This document shows positions 10,991-21,694 of a stretch of 64,000 nucleotides of DNA, one piece after another. Both the position numbers and the translations under genes were made by a program. The notes below the pieces were generated by a model. That model searched no databases, was not told where the DNA came from, and worked only from the letters and a program-made list of their open reading frames with translations. The stretch is taken from NCBI RefSeq assembly GCF_000499845.2, contig NC_023756.2:43772291-43836290 (forward strand), in the 5' to 3' direction. The first letter of the stretch is position 1. Each line of letters begins with the position of its first letter. The DNA comes from Phaseolus vulgaris. Taxonomy: Eukaryota; Streptophyta; Magnoliopsida; Fabales; Fabaceae.

Positions 10991-11705
10991 GAGAAAAAAA
11001 AATTGTTATAGGAGGTATAGGCTCCATAAGAAGTACATGAGATTTTATGTTATGATATTGTTCATTTAACCCCCTTAGAAACTGCATGGCCTGGTCTTCA
11101 CATTTTCTTTGATTGATAAGAGAAGTAAAAGCAATAGAGCAAGAACATTTTGTCTCACAAATGCATACAAGATTAGGTCTAAAGTTTTCTAGTTCATCCC
11201 AAATTATTCTCAGCTTAGTGAAATAGTCAGTTACAGTCAATTCACCTTGATGTAAAAAAGCAACTCCCATTTGTAAATATGAAATTCTAGATAAATCCCC
11301 CTGAGAAAATCTACTTTTCAAATCATTCCATATATCTAAAGTTATACCCATCCATACGATGCTTTGTCTAATGGGAATAGAGACAGAATGGACTAACCAC
11401 GAGACGACCATATTGTTGCATCTGTACCAAGCCGAGTAAGTGGGATGGTTCTTGAGCGGACATGGGCATGTGCCAAGGACAAACTCCACCTCATTTTTTG
11501 CGCTCAACGCCGTTATAATCGACATACTCCAAGAGTGATAGTTTGTAGAGTCCAACGCTGGCGAGACCAAAGGGACAACAGGGTTCTCACTGGGATGGAG
11601 ATAAAGGCAGTTGTTCATCAAGTTCAATTGTTCCACCAATTGATTTGTTGCATTCGGCTGAGACAATTGCACCGTGGTTCCTTCAGTTCCAGCGGTTTCA
11701 GCCAT
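10938..11705 (-). pseudogene. Copia gag, N-terminal part
   Basis: Begins with ATG at 11705-11703 and shows the plant copia gag pattern: a short leader, a YHSWSMSI motif like that of the Retrotran_gag_3 family, and a later QFLRGLNEQYHNIKSHVLLM segment. The frame ends at 10938 while the zinc-knuckle frame runs from 10990, so a frameshift in the overlap separates gag from the rest. The next upstream landmark is the primer-binding site 110 bp away. Confidence 0.88.
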
Positions 11706-11814
11706 ATCTGAAAGAGAAACAAAAAATTCAAGATTTGGAACAAGAAATCGTGAAGAACGAAATTCATAGAAGAAGACGAAATTCAGAGTGCACAGCAGTG
11801 CTCTTCAAAGAAGA

Positions 11815-11826
11815 CCTCTGATACCA
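11815..11826 (-). other. Primer-binding site, initiator tRNA-Met
   Basis: On the minus strand TGGTATCAGAGG follows directly on the 5' LTR end (CTATTA). TGGTATCAGAG is the complement of the 3' end of plant initiator tRNA-Met, the usual primer of copia elements. This also fixes the LTR boundary at 11827. Confidence 0.92.
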
Positions 11827-12103
11827 TAATAGAAATAAATCCTCTATGTTGATTATGCGGAAAAACTCCGTGAATGATGAAAAGAACTTGTGATGAGAAT
11901 GATGCAGAGATAAAGGGAAGATAAACCCTAAAAGGATTGAAAGGTTCTGACAAGAGAAAAAGGAAAAAAATGTGAATCGTATTATCAAATTGAATCAAGA
12001 GAGAGAATACTGAATTACAAAAAGTAAAAACCCACTAAGATGGCGACAGAAATAAAAGAAGGCCCAAAGAGCCCAAAATAATAAAAAAATATGCTAACTA
12101 ATA
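11827..12103 (-). repeat. 5' LTR of the copia element
   Basis: The partner of 4014-4334. On the minus strand it starts TATTAG after the GTAGG target duplication and ends CTATTA at the primer-binding site. It sits 160 bp upstream of the UGT start codon on the opposite strand. Confidence 0.9.
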
Positions 12104-12160
12104 GTAGGTCCGTAAACTATTAATATATTAATACTTCTGAAGAGTTTGGTAGCGCACGTT
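12104..12160. repeat. Second unit of the 50-bp tandem duplication, right of the copia insertion
   Basis: GTAGGTCCGTAAACTATTAA...GAGTTTGGTAG corresponds to 3957-4008. The first five bases are the right target duplication. This short stretch and the next 100 bp are all that remains of the proximal upstream region of the UGT gene. Confidence 0.8.
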
Positions 12161-12263
12161 GTCGGGACCCAAACATAAAATATTAGATTTTTAACTACCT
12201 TCTTCTCTTCCTTGATCACACAACAGCAACCACTTACTATTCTGGGATCCAACACAACAAAAA

Positions 12264-13690
12264 ATGTCTGTTCCTGAAGCTGGTGTTCATGTGGGTTTCC
12301 TCTCAAGTGCTGGCATGGGTCACCTCAACCCATGTCTGAGACTAGCAGCAGTGTTCCTCCGCCATGGTTGCAAAGTCACTCTCTTCACTCCCAAACCCAC
12401 TCTCTCTCTCGCTGAGTCAAACCTCATCTCTGCTTTTTCTTCTTCTTTCCCTCAAGTAACTCACATTCACTTCAACCTCACCCCTTTGGATCCAACCCAG
12501 GTTAACTCCGATGACCCTTTTTTCCTACAGTATGAAACCATTCGTCGTTCGGTTCACCTTCTATCTCCAACCCTATCTTCTCTTTCCACTTCTCTCTCAG
12601 CTTTCATCGTCGATGTTTTCTTAATTTCCCCTATCGTCTCAATTGCTCACAAACTCTTTTGCCCCGTTTTCATTTACTTCACCTCCTCAGCTAGAATGTT
12701 GTCTTTCATTGCATACGTTTCTGTTCTTGCTGATTCCGATCCGGCTGCACAACCGCACCCTTCTACGTTCGTTGGTGATGCTGTTCAAATCCCGGGTTTC
12801 ACATCGCCAATACCAAGATCATCGGTCCCTCCCGCTTTTCTTCTTCAAGGTGGCAACTCCTTTCAGAGAATGATCATGGAGGACAGTTGCAAACTCACGA
12901 AGCTCGATGGGGTTTTCATCAACTCGTTTGAGGAACTGGAAGGAGAGGCACTAGCAGCGTTGAATGAAGGAAAAGTGGTTAGAGGGTTGCCCCCGGTGTA
13001 TGGAATTGGCCCCTTAATGGCGTGTGAGTTTGAGAGTGTAGATCAAGGTCAAAGGGGTTGCATGAGTTGGATACTGGAGTGGCTTGATGAACAAGCTGAA
13101 GGGTCTGTGGTGTATGTTAGCTTGGGGAGCAGGACTGAGACAAGGAAGGAGCAGATAAAGGACATGGCTTTGGGGTTAACAGAATGCGGGTATAGTTTTT
13201 TGTGGGTGGTGAAGTTGAAGAAGGTTGACATAGAAGAGGAGGAGGGTTTGGAGGAGGTGTTGGGGAGTGAGTTGATGAGTAAGGTGAGGGAAAAGGGTGT
13301 GGTTGTGAAGGAGTTTGTGGATCAGATCAAGATTCTGGGGCACCCTGCAGTGGGGGGGTTTGTGAGTCATGGAGGGTGGAACTCAATAACTGAGACAGTG
13401 CGGGAGGGAAAGCCTATTCTGACATGGCCTCAGCATGCGGATCAGAAGATGACAGCAGAAGCCATAAGGATGAGTGGGGTGGGGATTTGGGCTGATGAGT
13501 GGGGGTGGGGGACAGAAAAGGTGGTGAAAGGGAAGGAGATTGCAAAGAGATGATGAGCAATGAGTCTTTGAGGGTCAAAGCTGGAGAAATGAAGGAGGCA
13601 GCAAAGAAGGCTTGTGGTGTTGGTGGGAGTTGTGAGGTTATCATTAAGAGACTAATTGAGGAGTGGAAGAAGAATGCTCAAGTCACCTGA
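12264..13690 (+). pseudogene. UGT708-type UDP-glycosyltransferase with C-terminal frameshift
   Basis: Single-exon family-1 glycosyltransferase. UGT708 enzymes move glucose from UDP-glucose to flavonoids, several as C-glucosyltransferases on 2-hydroxyflavanones, in the cytosol. The frame from ATG 12264 gives 429 residues with the N-terminal catalytic His20 (SAGMGHLNP), Asp117 as likely partner, and the sugar-donor PSPG box at about residues 351-394 (HPAVGGFVSHGGWNS, ending in Asp-Gln). It then stops at 13551-13553. The expected last 45 or so residues (MMSNESLRVKAGEMKEAA onward, to 13690) continue in another frame. The junction GCAAAGAGATGATGAGC looks like a 10-bp deletion compared with the family. 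The PSPG box is complete, so a shortened enzyme is possible, but the C-terminal helix is lost. A copia element occupies its promoter region. The family call rests on remembered similarity to soybean UGT708D1; function is inferred. Confidence 0.85.
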
Positions 13691-14572
13691 GCATTATCAC
13701 TCAATACTATTTTGCCTATTCACAGTATTAAGTTAAGTTTACGTGTGAATTTGAATTTATGTCAGAAAGTAATGCAGTAGTAACCTCAACTGCATAAAAT
13801 AGTATGCAAACATATACTCAAACTGTAATTTGTGGTTACATTTCCAATTTGGTTTAGTGTTTATTTTGGGTGTTTGGTTTAGTGTAATTTGGTTACATTA
13901 CCAAATTTGGTATAATGTAATAAAATCGGAGTTTACATCTTAGGAAAGATTTTTCCTTAGAAGTAAATATTGACAAGGAGAAACTAGAAACTTTAAAAAG
14001 ACTCCAAATAGAAGACTCTTTCTTTATTCACTGTCGTTGTGTTTGGTTATTATAGTTATGTTTGGTTAGGTATATGTACTATTGAACTGAATTTGGAGGT
14101 TGAGAAAATGGTTGTACTCTTCATGTTTGGTTGGATATATTTGAAGTGAAATGCATAGAAAAAAAAAAATGTGTGGAAAGTGGGACATGGTGAATGATTT
14201 ACGTACTTAATTCTTACATGGTTGAAGAAGAATGTGGACATGCATGGTAACATGACTATTTTGATACTTAGGTTAGTCATTCATCATTTAACATGTTTTA
14301 TGTGGAGTTGTGCATGTGGCTTCATGAACACCTATTTTCACAAAAAATTTCCATGCTCCAAATTAAATATATAAATATGATACCTTCAATTATAATATTG
14401 ATTCTCCCAAAGTTTTAGTGTCAAATCCTTTCTTTAATTACAAACTCTAAACTAATTTTTTTTTTATAATCATATAAACATTTTATTTACATTTATATTA
14501 TCCGGGGATGGATCTAAATCTATGTACCCATGTGCACCAAAGTCATGGATTTCTTCTCTTACAATTGGCCTG
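13691..14572 (+). other. UGT 3' flank and intergenic DNA
   Basis: The first 80 bp and a patch near 13909-13932 match bases 1-90 and 426-449, showing the extent of the old gene duplication. The remainder is AT-rich, and no gene or repeat was recognised. Confidence 0.6.
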
Positions 14573-14580
14573 TATATAAA
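14573..14580 (+). promoter_or_regulatory. TATA box of the 14625 gene
   Basis: TATATAAA lies 45 bp before the ATG. With the usual 25-35 bp spacing, transcription would start near 14605-14612, giving an unusually short leader. Confidence 0.45.
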
Positions 14581-14624
14581 GATTCAATTTTGTCAAAAAA
14601 TTTGTGTAGTTCACAATTCTTAGC

Positions 14625-15137
14625 ATGGCTTCTGCTTATGGCAAAAATTCATATGTTGGTGACTTTCTTGATTCAAACAAATGTGATGGATTCAGAGACA
14701 AAACATTTGGGGTGTCAACACTGTCCATGGCTCATTTTAAGCCACAACAACATAGTTGGCCACACTTTGCACTCAAACATGATTCATGGTCAGGGCAGTA
14801 TACTTCGGATTATGTTCAAGCTACCATTCACAAGTTGGAGACTTTGATAGCTGAAGACGAATTTCATCAACACCACAAATCATATCAACCTTTGATTTCT
14901 CCTATACTTGGAGGTGGAACACCAAATTCAGGGTCACAATCACAGTTATTGTTTAATCTTGGTTTATGTGATAAGGGGAATTTTTGGCATTCTTCAATGA
15001 TATCACATAATGAAATCACATATATTCCTGATTTAAATGGTTCACTTGATGATCAAAATTCTGCTGAAGAAAATAGTTTTTCTCCCATGGCTACTAATGG
15101 GGTGGTGGAGAAACTTGATTTGACTCTCAAGATTTAA
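14625..15137 (+). CDS. Unrecognised 170-residue protein with C-terminal EAR-like motif
   Basis: Intronless frame with a good start context (AGCATGGCT) and a TATA box just upstream. I do not recognise the family. The protein is hydrophilic and rich in Ser, His, Gln and Asn, with no signal peptide or membrane segment. A short segment YVQATIHKLETLIAEDE (about residues 66-82) could form an amphipathic helix. The protein ends in LDLTLKI, which fits the LxLxL form of the EAR repression motif (residues 164-168); in plant transcription repressors this recruits TOPLESS-type co-repressors. No DNA-binding domain is visible, so an adaptor-like role or the shortened relative of a transcription factor are both possible. 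Base composition is more coding-like than the flanks. Existence of the gene is likely; function is unknown. Confidence 0.6.
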   Translation: MASAYGKNSYVGDFLDSNKCDGFRDKTFGVSTLSMAHFKPQQHSWPHFALKHDSWSGQYTSDYVQATIHKLETLIAEDEFHQHHKSYQPLISPILGGGTPNSGSQSQLLFNLGLCDKGNFWHSSMISHNEITYIPDLNGSLDDQNSAEENSFSPMATNGVVEKLDLTLKI

Positions 15138-17630
15138 AATCACAAACTAGTTTTAATTTGAGAAGTTCTTGTATATTCATTTCATGTTAGAAATTTAGGA
15201 AACTACTTTGTTTCTATTTTGTTTTTGTTTACTTGAATATACCTATGTCATATTTTACTCAATCAATAATTTTGATCTTTTCATTTTAAATTAGAGAATT
15301 TATTTTTTCTAAATTAGTAGGACCAACGTTATATTTTTTTTTTATATTCTTATGAATTTAAGAAATGTATCAAGAGTTTTACAAGAACTCACTCATCCCC
15401 ACCAACTTATTTAATTTTTTTTCTCTGTGCATGGTAATATTAATTTTCATCTTTTGTTTTGCTAAATTCAAAATATATTTTTACTTTTTTAGCATTCTTT
15501 CATTTTATTACTCTTCTATTTCTATATTTTATACGTTTTAATATAATGTGATTTATTAAAAAAAAATATTATATTTTACGAGTTCTTGAAATGGTGAATA
15601 GAGAAAATAAATAAATCTAGAAAGCTAGTAATCCACACAGATCATAAAATAAAATGGATTCATCTTTTAGAATTGACATTAAATCTCTATGATAATCAGT
15701 AACTAACTAATTATTTAATTGATTGTTAAAGAATACATATTATAATTTGTGATATATTCTGTATTAATTAATGGGTTGTTGAGAAACGTACAAATTATAA
15801 TTACTTATCTTTTAAAAGGATTGTAATTTGTTATAAATTAAATTTTAAAATGATTACTTAAGAACTAACTTTATTTTTTTTATCTAATGCATTTAATTAG
15901 CGTAAAAGACGGGTAAAATTCCTTCTTAATTATGATTTTATGTTTTCTTATATAAGATTTTGTGCTTACTAATACACACGGAAAACATTCAAACCTCAAA
16001 TAAAAGAATAATAAATGATGAATAAATATTTTTTTTACCAAAATATTTGGATATCATTTCTTATCATCCCACTTAATCAAGAAAATTGATGCCTATAAAT
16101 ATAAAGAAAATCATAAAAAAATATTGTTTTTTTTCTGAGAAACTATTTGTGCATGTTCGGAGATATACCTAAAAAATTCATAGTAATCAATCAAAGTACC
16201 CAGAAGTTTTTAGGATTTAGGATTTAGTTTTTACATAACTAGTTTTAATCATAATCATAATCATATAAATAACATCACATGACCAAGATTTATATTCTTC
16301 ATTTAAAAAAAATCATTATTAAGGTTTTAAATATTCTAATTCTAAATTCTAAAAGTTACAAAGAACTCATTCTTTGGTGCTATTTAACGTAATCCTTTTA
16401 GATAAATATTGATTTTGATGTTTTCTTAGTCTCCACTAATATTCTACCAGCAAGATAGAAGATGTTTTGGTGGAGGTTGCATCAACATTCACCTTAATAT
16501 TCAGTGGATGCAGAAAGTGCTAATATAAATATTCTATCATTTTGATTTACCTAATTTATTTCTAAAAGGTAAAAAATTATTAATAAAGTTCAACTCAATT
16601 GATTAAACAGCATATAATAATCGTACCCTTATTCAATGTTATTTTTCAATATTTAGGATATTCACTTAAAATTATTAAGAAGTTCTCTCTATAAATACAC
16701 AACTATTCTAATATAGAAAAAAAAAACTTAAATACTTTGATTTAAGACTATTTAAACTTTAACAAGAACATATATATAATTAAGACATAAGTTTTATCCC
16801 TCATGAAATGAGATATTATAAATAATGTTTAATAGTTTTTTTTAGTCAATAGTAATTTTCTTCAATATTTTTTTTTAAATCATGAGAAAAACATGTTAAA
16901 CTTATAAACAAATACGAAAAAGAAGAGGAAGTCAACGAAAGTCATATTTTGTGTCGGCAATTAAATGGAAACGCACTCAGTCGGTGGCTTCTTTCCAAAT
17001 TCCATTTAATAGCTGCAAAACCTTTTTCCACGTGTTGTTTCTGTGCTTTTACATAAAAAAAAAAAAAAGAACCAAAAACAAAAAATACACCATTTTTTTT
17101 TATCAAGAAAGGACACAAATAACAAGTCAGATTGGATTGAATTTAAAAAAAATAATAATAATAACTTCTTTTTTTTATCAATTAATAAGAAAGGATTTAT
17201 GCAATTTAGATCCATCGAATCTCATTCTATATATAAAATTTAGCTTTAAGAATAACATAAAAAAAAAAAAAACACGAGTATATCTAAAGAATTAACACGT
17301 GCTAAAAAGTTATCTCGTTTGCAAGAGATAAGGTTGTCGAAAAAGCAGAATTACACGCGGATACCTTACTTGAACTGTGTCCTCACTACAATCATAGAAA
17401 AAAAACTATTTTATAATAATAACTATTTAATAAGTTATTTAATTAAAATATAAATTAAATTATTAAGTAAAAAATTATAAAAATAGTTATTAAATCAGAG
17501 TATAAAATTTGAAGAGTGTCAAATTATTATGTCCCTTCATATAATTTAAGCATTATTTCTCAAAAAATAGTATCCTAATGCAAATTGAATAAAGCATCCA
17601 AGGCAGACACAATACTCATCATGTTCCCTT
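15138..17630. other. AT-rich intergenic DNA, nothing recognised
   Basis: About 2.5 kb with long A and T runs. Open frames here are short and low in complexity. No repeat boundary, RNA gene or coding similarity was recognised. Confidence 0.6.
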
Positions 17631-17638
17631 TTAAGCAC

Positions 17639-17647
17639 TATATAATA
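17639..17647 (+). promoter_or_regulatory. TATA box of the Kunitz inhibitor gene
   Basis: TATATAATA lies 40 bp before the start codon, implying a very short leader of roughly 10-20 nt. Confidence 0.55.
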
Positions 17648-17686
17648 GAGGCTACTCTTTCCTAATCCATTCTCCATTCAGAAACA

Positions 17687-18304
17687 ATGAAGGCCTCACT
17701 CTTACCATTTTCCATTCTCTTTTTTGCTTTCACCATACAACTCTTCATTGGTATTGCTGTAGCAGCACCTGAACCAGTGGTTGACACCTCAGGCCAGAAG
17801 CTGAGAACTGGTGTCAAGTACTACATTCTGCCAGTCTTCAGAGGCAGAGGTGGTGGCCTAACAGTTTCAAGCAGTGGCAACAACACATGCCCCCTCTTTG
17901 TGGTGCAAGAGAAGCCTGAAGTATTGAATGGCACCCCAGTTACTTTCACACCCTACAATGCCAAAAGTGGTGTCATCCTAACCTCAACTGATCTCAACAT
18001 CAAGTCCTATGGCACAACCACCTCCTGTGACAAACCCCCAGTGTGGAAGCTCCTCAAGGTGTTAACTGGGGTGTGGTTTTTGAGCACTGGTGGTGTTGAA
18101 GGCAATCCGGGGATTGACACCATTGTCAATTGGTTTAAGATTGAGAAGGCTGAGAAAGACTATGTGATTTCTTTCTGTCCCTCAGTGTGCAAATGCCAGA
18201 CTTTGTGTAGGGAACTTGGGTTATATGTTGGTGATGATGGAAACAAGCATTTGTCTCTCAGTGATAAGGTTCCATCCTTCAGGGTTATGTTCAAGAGGGC
18301 ATAA
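17687..18304 (+). CDS. Kunitz-type (STI/miraculin-like) protease inhibitor family protein
   Basis: Intronless 205-residue protein of the plant Kunitz family (PF00197), secreted or vacuolar, usually acting in defence or seed storage. Residues 1-26 form a signal peptide ending in IAVAA. The mature part starts with the family signature VVDTSGQKLRTGVKYYILP and contains the miraculin-like GVILTSTDLNI segment and a VWKL motif. Six cysteines are present at 68, 114, 164, 168, 170 and 174; 68-114 and a pair within 164-174 match the two conserved disulphides. At the reactive-loop position (about 95-100) I see GVILTS with no Arg or Lys at the likely P1 site, so strong trypsin inhibition is doubtful and the protein resembles the miraculin-like branch. 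Length and gene structure are normal. Confidence 0.93.
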   Translation: MKASLLPFSILFFAFTIQLFIGIAVAAPEPVVDTSGQKLRTGVKYYILPVFRGRGGGLTVSSSGNNTCPLFVVQEKPEVLNGTPVTFTPYNAKSGVILTSTDLNIKSYGTTTSCDKPPVWKLLKVLTGVWFLSTGGVEGNPGIDTIVNWFKIEKAEKDYVISFCPSVCKCQTLCRELGLYVGDDGNKHLSLSDKVPSFRVMFKRA

Positions 18305-18806
18305 TAAATGGCATATGCTGTTGTTGAAGTGTAAGCAAGCACTTCTTTTGTTCACACTTTGTGAAGGAAAGAGTTAATTGGTTGGTGATCAATAATGCAT
18401 AACCCCTTTATCATCTTATTTATCTTTTGTGCCTAGTTGTAAGCAAACTTAATTACATTACTCAGTTAACTTGAAAAGCAAAACTTGAAAAACAAAATAA
18501 CAATCATGAATCACAAATGGTACTAAATTCTTCATTTGGTCCCTAATTGACACGGTCTTCTAAGCCATGTTGCATTTTTCACCACTTCTCACAGTGGACA
18601 CAACCATGATGTATTTTTCTGTGGCATATACAAATTAGTCACCAGCTGCTGTTAATCATCGCCAAAAGATAACAGTGAAAATAATACAGAACAGGCAACA
18701 CAGATAAACTTGAACATCACATTGCAAGAAATCTCATTCTCATTATAAAACTTAACTACTCAACAGAAAAATTAAACTAAGTACTTCACAAAAATAGAGT
18801 TAATAT
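18305..18806. other. Convergent intergenic region
   Basis: Holds the 3' ends of the Kunitz gene and of the convergently transcribed GEM-like gene. No other feature was recognised. Confidence 0.6.
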
Positions 18807-19782
18807 TTACTCCTTTTGGTAGTGATTGGACATGGAAATGGCTTTATTGAGATTCTTGAGAGCTTTCTCGAACCGCAAGAACCCCAGAAACCAAAATTCA
18901 GAATCATCCTCTGTCACTATCTCTATGTACTTCTGTTCTACATTATTCACATTCTGGCTTTCATTGACCTCTTTTATTCTACCTATTGGGATCAAAACCT
19001 GCATATATAATAAGAAGAAAAATGACATCAGAATCCAGAAGAATGCAATAGATAAAAAAACATATACACAAGATTTTAAATTAATTTGAGTTTAAAGCTA
19101 GGTTGCATCATGTGAAAGACTACCTTGTAAGGTGCCCTGGCTAACTCTCCTGTCACAGAACTGAAGGTTATTGGCCTTTCACTGTAAAATGCAACCTTTT
19201 CGGTTGAGATAAAGAGAACTCCAGCAATAGGACCAGCAGTGGTATATAAATAACACTGAGAGGCCTTCAACAATTGCTCTTTTTCTTGCATCCCAAAAAC
19301 ATTCTTGAAGATGTTCCCTCTTCCTCCTTCTTGTATAATCCTTGCCCCCAAACTCAACTTCCCCTTCAGAATCTCAGACAGATTAGGACCCATTTTCACT
19401 GCAGAGTCATGCATGCAAACAGCACATGGTGAGTTAATCTAATGTTCAATAGAATTGATCACTTTTTTTATAATATGGAGTGTGATCTCTCAACTTTGAA
19501 TTACCATGGTCATGAATCCTACATGTAAAACTGCTGCTTTTTCCTGTGTCATTTTCTTTACCTGCAGAAGGTACAATAGAACTCCCTTTATAGTCTGTTA
19601 CATGTTTAGTCTCGTGCATCGATGTCATGAGTAAAAGTGTAAAACCAAGGAAGAAAATGGTGGTTCTTACCTTTGCTGATGAAAGAATAGCTATCAACAG
19701 AAATTTGATTTTGTGGTAAATCGTCATCAAGATGTGGAAAAGAAATGAATCTCCCCGGAGAGGTAGTAGGAAAAGACTTCAT
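18807..19782 (-). CDS. GRAM-domain GEM-like (ABA-responsive) protein, four exons
   Basis: Exons on the minus strand: 19782-19671, 19561-19505, 19398-19124 and 18998-18807, all with GT/AG borders. The coding total is 636 bp, which is exactly 212 codons, supporting the model. The N-terminal part is short and polar. Exon 3 carries the GRAM domain start (KGKLSLGARIIQEGG, then IFKNVFG and EQLLKASQCYLYTTAGPIAG), and exon 4 completes it (LIPIGRIKEVNESQN, KYIEIVTEDDSEFWFLGFLR). These phrases are diagnostic of the GLABRA2-expression-modulator-like / GRAM family, whose members bind phosphoinositides and are often induced by ABA or stress. At 211 residues it is of normal length for the short GEM-like group. 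A TATA-like TATATA lies at about 19941 (minus strand). The N-terminal exons are less conserved, so exon 1 and 2 limits are less certain than the rest. Confidence 0.88.
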
Positions 19783-21580
19783 AATTGTGATTTCAGAAAT
19801 TTGATATTCAAAAATGGAGTTCTTCAATATATGCTGACACAGATTGTATGAGCTACAATACAATTCTTGTTAAAAGCTGTTCAAGGGAAACTTTGTATTA
19901 TAAGTTTTGTAGTGATTATTGTAATCAAAATACAATTTGGTATATAAGACAAAATCAAGTCTTGATTTTCACAGAATATGCATTGTTTCTGGGTAATAAC
20001 TTGGCTGAAATTTAAGCCGAATGAGCAAGTGGATTCGAATATTTTTTCCAAGTCAAAGAAAGTTGGTATACTCAGTGGTTTTGAATTTGATTATCTATTT
20101 AATGGTTGGTTGACCTAAGCGTGGCCATCATTGACTATTCTAGAATGAACTGCTATTCTTTTATTTCGAAATTTAGAAGAAGAGAAAGCACAATTTTATC
20201 TGATTACGTACAGTATATAGAATATTTGTTATTCGATTCAACAAATGTTTTATGATTTAGGGTTTTGACTTTTGGGTTAACTAGTTGTACAAAATTATCA
20301 ACGTTGTTAATTATTCGATATTTTGAGTGTTGTTAATGTTATAATAAAATTATATATTTATTTTATTTAATGTATTTTATACACCGTATGAGTATAATCA
20401 TTAATATGGAATTATCTTATTTATTTTTAGTTAATTGACCGACCTGATTATAAATGTTAATTTTAGTTAGGTTGATATTTCTATAAATTTTGTTTTGAGT
20501 TGGATTTTGAAACAAGTCAGAAAGAGAGTATAAGTGTTTAATATTATTATTATTATATAATTATTTATTTTTCAACTTTGAACATTAATATTAACTAAAT
20601 AAATGAGTGAATTTTAACAATCCATTTTTGTATGTAACATTAAAATTTTAAAGATTACATGATTTTATAATTAATCTTAATCAGGAAAATAATAATAATT
20701 AACAATTTAGAGGTTTACATTATGCATTGTTGGTATAAAAAAATATGCATTTAATAAAACATAAATTGTGGTAAGTATAATTTATAAAATAATTAAGGGA
20801 AAACGTGATATTTGTTTTATACTTTTCTTTGTCTAACCTAATTTTAATCTCTTATAGTTTCAAATTCATGAATTGGGTTCTCAAATTTTGGAAAATATGT
20901 CTATTTAGTCTCTCCTTCAATTTTGTAGTTATAAAAAAACCATCACTGCATTTTGAACTTAAGCAAGATTTATTCTACAAAGTTTGAAAGCTAATTCGTC
21001 AATTTAGAATTATTATAAATTAAAATCAAGTTTGACAAGAAAAGCACAAAAAATATATTTCTCTCAATAATTACTATAAAAGTCAATAAAATAACTTAAC
21101 ACCACCATCGATTAAAAAATTTATCCTCAATTAGTAATTTGTGATATTAAAAATATAAATTTATTTATTAAAGATCTTACTTTACTAAAAGTAAAATAAA
21201 TTTATAATATATAAATAAAAACGAATCTCATCTTACTGATTTTATAAGTTTAATTTCATAAGATTGAGTTATATTATGATAAAATAAAATAAATTTACAA
21301 AATCGGTTATAAAAGAATATTTAGAAAAATATTTTTCAATTATTATATTTCAAAAATTGGACTAGAAATAGATTCATTTAATCAATAATCGGTCTGATTA
21401 CATATAAGAATCAGTTTGTATAAAATCAGTATTTAATGATATTTTATATTATTACTGATTCTCCACTTTTTTATATTATTAAAAAAAATCAATCAAAAAA
21501 ATCAATTTTTATAAAAGAAAACAAGAGACTTCTCGGTTTTGGGTAAGTAACCCCATATTTGGGCCCAACAAGAAGCCCAA
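19783..21580. other. Intergenic DNA between divergent GEM-like and NRPB12 genes
   Basis: Both genes are transcribed away from this 1.8-kb stretch, so it holds both promoters. The left part has a possible minus-strand TATA at about 19941. The segment about 21150-21330 resembles, in reverse orientation, the legume-type dispersed repeat at 47771. Confidence 0.5.
21150..21330 (-). repeat. Decayed copy of the dispersed repeat seen at 47771
   Basis: The stretch AATCTCATCTTACTGATTTTAT then ATAAGATTGAGTTATATTAT reads like the reverse complement of the TAACTCAACCCCATAAAA...GAGGTTGAGGTTTG core. Many substitutions; a further weak copy lies at about 25930-26140. Confidence 0.4.
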
Positions 21581-21587
21581 TCATTCC

Positions 21588-21595
21588 CTATAAAT
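21588..21595 (+). promoter_or_regulatory. Core promoter of NRPB12
   Basis: CTATAAAT sits about 107 bp before the ATG and follows GGGCCCAAC and AGCCCAAT boxes (about 21560-21580), a GCCCA-rich arrangement common in plant housekeeping and ribosome/transcription genes. Confidence 0.5.
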
Positions 21596-21694
21596 TCGTA
21601 GACTCGGCTTCTCCAATGTTTTCATTGTGCATCAGCTCCGAAGCGAAACCTAAAGCCTAGAACCTTCTTCTTTCACAGTCTGCCGGAATCACCG

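Larger units (their letters stand above)
4014..12103 (-). mobile_element. Degenerate Ty1-copia LTR retrotransposon, interrupted by a nested element
   Basis: The ends are two similar LTRs (4014-4334 and 11827-12103) flanked by a perfect 5-bp duplication GTAGG (4009-4013 and 12104-12108). On the minus strand the domain order is gag, protease, integrase, reverse transcriptase, RNase H, which is the Ty1-copia order. A primer-binding site for initiator tRNA-Met and a G-rich polypurine tract sit at the expected places. Reading frames are broken by stops, frameshifts and a 3-kb gypsy derivative inserted in integrase, so the element cannot be autonomous. Its right end is about 160 bp upstream of the UGT start codon, so its 5' LTR faces away from that gene. 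Confidence 0.95.

Noticed and set aside
16951..17295. Lysine/phenylalanine-rich frames over 16.95-17.3 kb
   Set aside because: Produced by A and T runs; no motif and no coding-like composition.
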